Origin: Bifidobacteriaceae bacterium
Lineage (GTDB): Bacteria > Actinomycetota > Actinomycetes > Actinomycetales > Bifidobacteriaceae
Assembly (NCBI GenBank): GCA_022650895.1
Contig: JALCQC010000003.1
Location: 62,001-126,000, forward strand
Direction: 5' to 3'
Length of the DNA stretch: 64,000 nt
The translations under genes were made by a program, and so were the position numbers. The notes below the pieces were generated by a model. That model did not search any database. It was not told the DNA's origin and saw nothing but the letters and a program-made list of their open reading frames with translations. Shown piece by piece: positions 60,596 through 64,000 of the stretch (position 1 is the first letter of the stretch; each line of letters starts with the position of its first letter).

Positions 60596-62914
60596 ATGAG
60601 TGATTCCATTTCCGCCCTCAACCTCGAAGCGGGGCAAGTCGTGGGTGGCTACACGCTCGTCTCACGGCTCGGCGGCGGTGCAATGGGAACGGTGTGGACG
60701 GTCAGGGACGACGCGGGACAACTTTTCGCCATGAAAATCCTCCGAGATTCCCTCAGCGAGGAGAACGAACTCGCCTCCCACAACTCCGACGAACGCCGGG
60801 AGGAAATGACTGCCCGCGAGCGCCTGCGACGAGAGGCCTTGGCTCTCAGCAGGGTGCGGCACCCGGGCGTGGCCTCGATTGTGGACATGGAGCTCGACGA
60901 CGCGTTGGCCTTCATCGTCACCGAACGCATTGACGGCGACAACTTGCACGACGATGTGGCCAAGAATGGCCCCTACACCGGCGAGGACCTGGAGCTGCTC
61001 ACAGAAAAACTCTCCTCCGCGGTAGAGGCCGTGCACCAGGCCGGCATCATTCACCGCGACATCAAGCCCACCAACGTCATGATCTCGGCCACTGGCCCGG
61101 TTCTCGTCGATTTCGGCATTGCCATGGGCGAGGGCGAAAACCACGTGACGCGCACGGGCTTGGTGATGGGAACGCCGGGCTTCATCGCGCCTGAGGTCAT
61201 TGAAGGTGCGGAGTCCGACGAAGAGACGGACTGGTGGTCCACGGCCTCCGTTCTCGCCTTCGCAGCCACCGGGAAACCTGTTTTCGGGGTCAAACCGATC
61301 ATGGCCGTGCTGGAGCGTGAGGCGTCCGGCAACGCGGATCTTTCAGGGTTGCCCGCTCGGACCCGTCAGGCGTTTCAGCAGGCTCTCAGTCCCGATCGAT
61401 CTCAGCGGATCACGCATCGCCAGCTTCTTCAGGTTCTGCAGCAGGAGTCGCTTGATTCCACCTTCGGTGGTGCTGGAACCGGCGGCGGAAGCGGAAACGC
61501 CCCGGGTACGGCCGACGCGATCGGGGGCGCGGCCAGTGGTGCAGCGGCGGTGATGCACCCTTTTGAGGCGAAGGCAGCAAACGGTGCCGACGCAACCGGC
61601 ACGCTAGCTGCCCACGCGATATCTCCTCAGATGCCCGCTCAGCAACTACCCGCTCGGCAACACGGCATGCGTAGCCTATGGACGCACCACCCCGACGACA
61701 CACTGACGAATACAACGGACGATGAAGCGGAAACGGTCGCCCTGAGCGGCGCAGACGTCCAAGGGACGCAGGTACTGGGAAATCCAATGACGCCAGTGAC
61801 GTCAGTACTGCCAGAGGCTCCAAAGACGTCAGTGACTCCAGTCCCCGAACCCACGCACGTCATGCCACAGGGAGGACTGGGAAACGAGGAGCCACAAACC
61901 TCACCGACGCCACTCGGACAGCTGCGACAACCTGTTCCGGCAGTCACCTCGCAGCCACTCGAACCGGCGGAAGAACCGACGGAAATGGAGGATGCGGAGA
62001 CGGTACCCGCGGTAACACCCGTGGTGATTCCTCCGCTGCGGCAAACATTCGACGCGCCGGACGAATCGCGGGAACCCTATGGGCAGCAGTATCTGCCGGG
62101 GACGGACGCGGAACGCCCTCTCTACGCACCTACCTTCAACGATCTTGTCCGCGAACGGGTCGGCGGCAATGCCGGACGCCTGCTCGCCGTCATCCTGACG
62201 GTGCCAATTGCCCTCATGTGTGCCTGCCTTCCGGTGGCGGGTGCCATCACGGGAATCGTTCTGCTGTGGCTGGCACGGTCCCGCGGCTACTCGCTTCATG
62301 CGCAAATACTGCGTGAATCCAAGCATGGCGGAAAGAGAAAACGACGGGATGGGGTCGTTGCCGTCGTTTCGTTTCCCTGGCACCTGTTGCATGGACTGCT
62401 GTCGTGCATTCCCGCCGCGGGAGTGTGGACGCTGGGCTACATCATCGTGAACCTTCTGGGGACGACGCTCACTTCCTCCCCGACCGCGATGAGTGGGATC
62501 ACGCTGTTCTCGCGATCTTTCACATACTCTCTTCTCGCGGGTGCACCCCGAGCGGTCGGCGGCATCATACTTGGTCTCACCGCTGCGGCGGCATGGCTGG
62601 TATGCACATGCACCGGTACCGCACCCACCCCGGCTCTGACGGGGTTCGCCTCGGCGTGGAACTCCATCAAACACGGTTTCACCGCAGTGAAAAGTGCAGG
62701 CTATGACGGCGATGTCAACGACTTCCCCTCCGATGCCGGCACCGTTGGTTTCCGCGCCACCCCAGACCCTGACAACGTCATGGGAATGGGCAGACACTCT
62801 CCGCTCGGAATTCTTCTGGGCATTCTCCTCGCCGCTTTCGTCGTGGCTGCCGTGGCGGCATTCCTCGTGATGCCGAGTGTGGATTGGTCACCGCTGCTGC
62901 TGTGGGAAAGTTGA
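60596..62914 (+). CDS. Membrane Ser/Thr protein kinase (PknB-like kinase domain)
   Basis: 772 residues from ATG 60596; an ATG at 60578 adds six, and neither has a good ribosome site. Kinase domain (about 18-285): Gly loop RLGGGAMGTVW, Lys47, HRDIKPTNV with Asp155, VDFGIA with Asp172, GTPGFIAPE. A Pro/Thr-rich linker of about 230 residues follows. The C-terminal part has several helices (LLAVILTVPIALMCACL; GVWTLGYIIVNLLG; AAFVVAAVAAFLVM). There are no PASTA repeats, unlike PknB. It likely phosphorylates cytoplasmic or division proteins; targets cannot be read. Confidence 0.88.
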   Translation: MSDSISALNLEAGQVVGGYTLVSRLGGGAMGTVWTVRDDAGQLFAMKILRDSLSEENELASHNSDERREEMTARERLRREALALSRVRHPGVASIVDMELDDALAFIVTERIDGDNLHDDVAKNGPYTGEDLELLTEKLSSAVEAVHQAGIIHRDIKPTNVMISATGPVLVDFGIAMGEGENHVTRTGLVMGTPGFIAPEVIEGAESDEETDWWSTASVLAFAATGKPVFGVKPIMAVLEREASGNADLSGLPARTRQAFQQALSPDRSQRITHRQLLQVLQQESLDSTFGGAGTGGGSGNAPGTADAIGGAASGAAAVMHPFEAKAANGADATGTLAAHAISPQMPAQQLPARQHGMRSLWTHHPDDTLTNTTDDEAETVALSGADVQGTQVLGNPMTPVTSVLPEAPKTSVTPVPEPTHVMPQGGLGNEEPQTSPTPLGQLRQPVPAVTSQPLEPAEEPTEMEDAETVPAVTPVVIPPLRQTFDAPDESREPYGQQYLPGTDAERPLYAPTFNDLVRERVGGNAGRLLAVILTVPIALMCACLPVAGAITGIVLLWLARSRGYSLHAQILRESKHGGKRKRRDGVVAVVSFPWHLLHGLLSCIPAAGVWTLGYIIVNLLGTTLTSSPTAMSGITLFSRSFTYSLLAGAPRAVGGIILGLTAAAAWLVCTCTGTAPTPALTGFASAWNSIKHGFTAVKSAGYDGDVNDFPSDAGTVGFRATPDPDNVMGMGRHSPLGILLGILLAAFVVAAVAAFLVMPSVDWSPLLLWES

Positions 62915-63009
62915 GAAAGTTGAGATTGTGCCTCTGTTATCAGCACAACTCACTGACGCATAGCTAATATTGGTGAGGATTGACCGCAGACCGCACACAA
63001 GGACACAGC

Positions 63010-64000
63010 ATGGCACAGAGACTCTCGAAGCAGCAGCGCGAACGCGAAGAGGCAGAGCGTAGGGCTCAGCTCGCGCGCGATCGCAGAAATCAAACGATTA
63101 TCGGCGTCGTCGTCGTTGCGGTACTCGTCGTCGTACTGGTGGTCGCGGGAGTTCTTATCTGGCGCGCCAACCAGCCAGCACCGACGACTACAAAGGCCAG
63201 CGCGAAGGCCGAGATCTCTGCAGTCAAGGAAAAACCTGCGGCAGCGGGAGACGAATATGGCTTCATGCTGTCGAAAAACGGCATCAACGAGCCGATTGAC
63301 GACGTGCCGACCGTTCAGGTCTACATGGACTTCATGTGCCCCGCCTGCGGCACCACCGACCGCGCCCTCGCCTCAACGTGGAAGAGCATGGTGAACGCGG
63401 GTCAGCTCAACCTCGATGTGCACCCCAACGCCTTCCTCGATTCCAGCTCTTCCGACGAATACTCGACGCGTACCGCCTCAGCCGTAGTCTATGTGGCGCA
63501 AAACGAACCGCAACATCTCCTCGCCTTCATCACCGCCCTCTTCGATGAGGACTTCCAGCCGCAGGAAGCCAGCAACTACCGCTCCGTCTCCGACGACGCC
63601 ATCGTGAAACAGGCCGAGAAGGCCGGAGTCTCGGCGGATGTGGCGAAAGCGTCCGTCGGCGGAACCTACAAGGACTGGGTCAGCGCCGTCTCCTCGTACA
63701 CGCCGCTGCGCTCCGAATTGCAGCATCCCAGCGGTTCCTACAAGGGTCAGATGACCACGCCGACAGTACTGATCAACGGGCATTATTGGGATATCACCGA
63801 CGCCTACTCCACTACCGGTGACCTCAAGACCTCGTTCATCTCTGCGATGGGTCTCACCGAAGACCAGGTGGGAGACTCCAGCGTGATGCCAACCATCGGC
63901 TCGACCAAGTCGCCTGCGTTCCCCACGGAAAGCGACACAAGCGGCAGCAGCAACTCGAGTTCCGACGGCTCAAGCTCAGATTCGAGCAGCTCCGACTCCG
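63010..64000 (+). CDS. Membrane-anchored DsbA-like thioredoxin-fold protein (partial)
   Basis: 330 codons from ATG 63010 before the window edge; no stop is reached. A charged N-terminal arm (SKQQREREEAERRAQLARD) precedes one transmembrane helix (about 32-51). The DsbA-like domain has VQVYMDFMCPACGTTD, active-site Cys110 and Cys113, and the cis-Pro loop MTTPTVLINGH. After the domain a Ser/Asp-rich tail begins (about residue 305). It should form or isomerise disulfides outside the membrane. The Ser/Thr kinase gene ends 95 bases upstream. Confidence 0.88.
   Translation, partial: MAQRLSKQQREREEAERRAQLARDRRNQTIIGVVVVAVLVVVLVVAGVLIWRANQPAPTTTKASAKAEISAVKEKPAAAGDEYGFMLSKNGINEPIDDVPTVQVYMDFMCPACGTTDRALASTWKSMVNAGQLNLDVHPNAFLDSSSSDEYSTRTASAVVYVAQNEPQHLLAFITALFDEDFQPQEASNYRSVSDDAIVKQAEKAGVSADVAKASVGGTYKDWVSAVSSYTPLRSELQHPSGSYKGQMTTPTVLINGHYWDITDAYSTTGDLKTSFISAMGLTEDQVGDSSVMPTIGSTKSPAFPTESDTSGSSNSSSDGSSSDSSSSDS

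Overview
The window looks like a chromosomal segment of a Bifidobacteriaceae member or close actinobacterial relative. Pointers are an LAKTG-type sortase signal, an FprA-type ferredoxin-NADP reductase, an HtrA with a long Gly/Pro-rich cytoplasmic arm, a Ser/Thr kinase with a multi-pass membrane tail, an MsmK-type shared sugar ATPase, a non-phosphorylating L-fucose pathway and nagA/nagB. G+C-rich housekeeping stretches alternate with visibly A+T-richer accessory blocks (about 1.4-8.1, 19.8-30.4 kb). Two perfect parS sites (40962-40977 and 58881-58896) suggest proximity to the replication origin.

Layout. 1-1364: tail of a sortase-anchored protein and a DUF4352-like membrane protein. 1374-8182: a 6.7-kb island bounded by a 52-bp direct repeat of the 3' part of tRNA-Gly(CCC). 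It carries one leftward operon: sugar-binding protein, two permeases, an unassigned carbohydrate-active enzyme and a LacI regulator, with two identical operators upstream. It has no integrase and no ATPase; MsmK at 59.1-60.2 kb is a likely energiser. 8320-19402: core genes htpX, fprA, htrA, tgt, then a MarR-ABC-ABC exporter operon. 19517-24686: a large inverted repeat, tRNA-Leu(CAG), three 11-bp GGCTAC repeats, two paralogous MFS carriers, an esterase and a GntR regulator.

25054-30348: the most unusual block. It has a lipoprotein, a DUF1648 membrane protein, a two-component system, a tiny putative secreted peptide gene antisense to the kinase tail, a 192-aa secreted protein of unknown family and a small four-helix membrane protein. 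The arrangement resembles a regulated bacteriocin-like effector/immunity locus. 30402-34736: quinone-oxidoreductase-like enzyme, compatible-solute ABC importer and an Rrf2-like regulator. 34806-34982 holds five GCACAACCG motifs at about 42-bp spacing. 35018-38709: UbiD/UbiX/LpdD-type hydroxyarylic acid decarboxylase operon with a LysR regulator. 38762-40813: a Tet(M)-like ribosomal-protection GTPase.

41005-55864: host-glycan sugar metabolism. nagA, nagB and two ROK proteins handle amino sugars. SDR dehydrogenase, lactonase, dehydratase, aldolase and FucO take L-fucose to pyruvate and 1,2-propanediol, with FucP as importer and a divergent LacI regulator. 56242-64000: rlmB, a DUF4032 kinase-like protein, msmK, a membrane Ser/Thr kinase and a DsbA-like thioredoxin cut by the window edge. 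Several genes here are preceded by gene-specific 16-18 bp tandem repeats just upstream of their starts.
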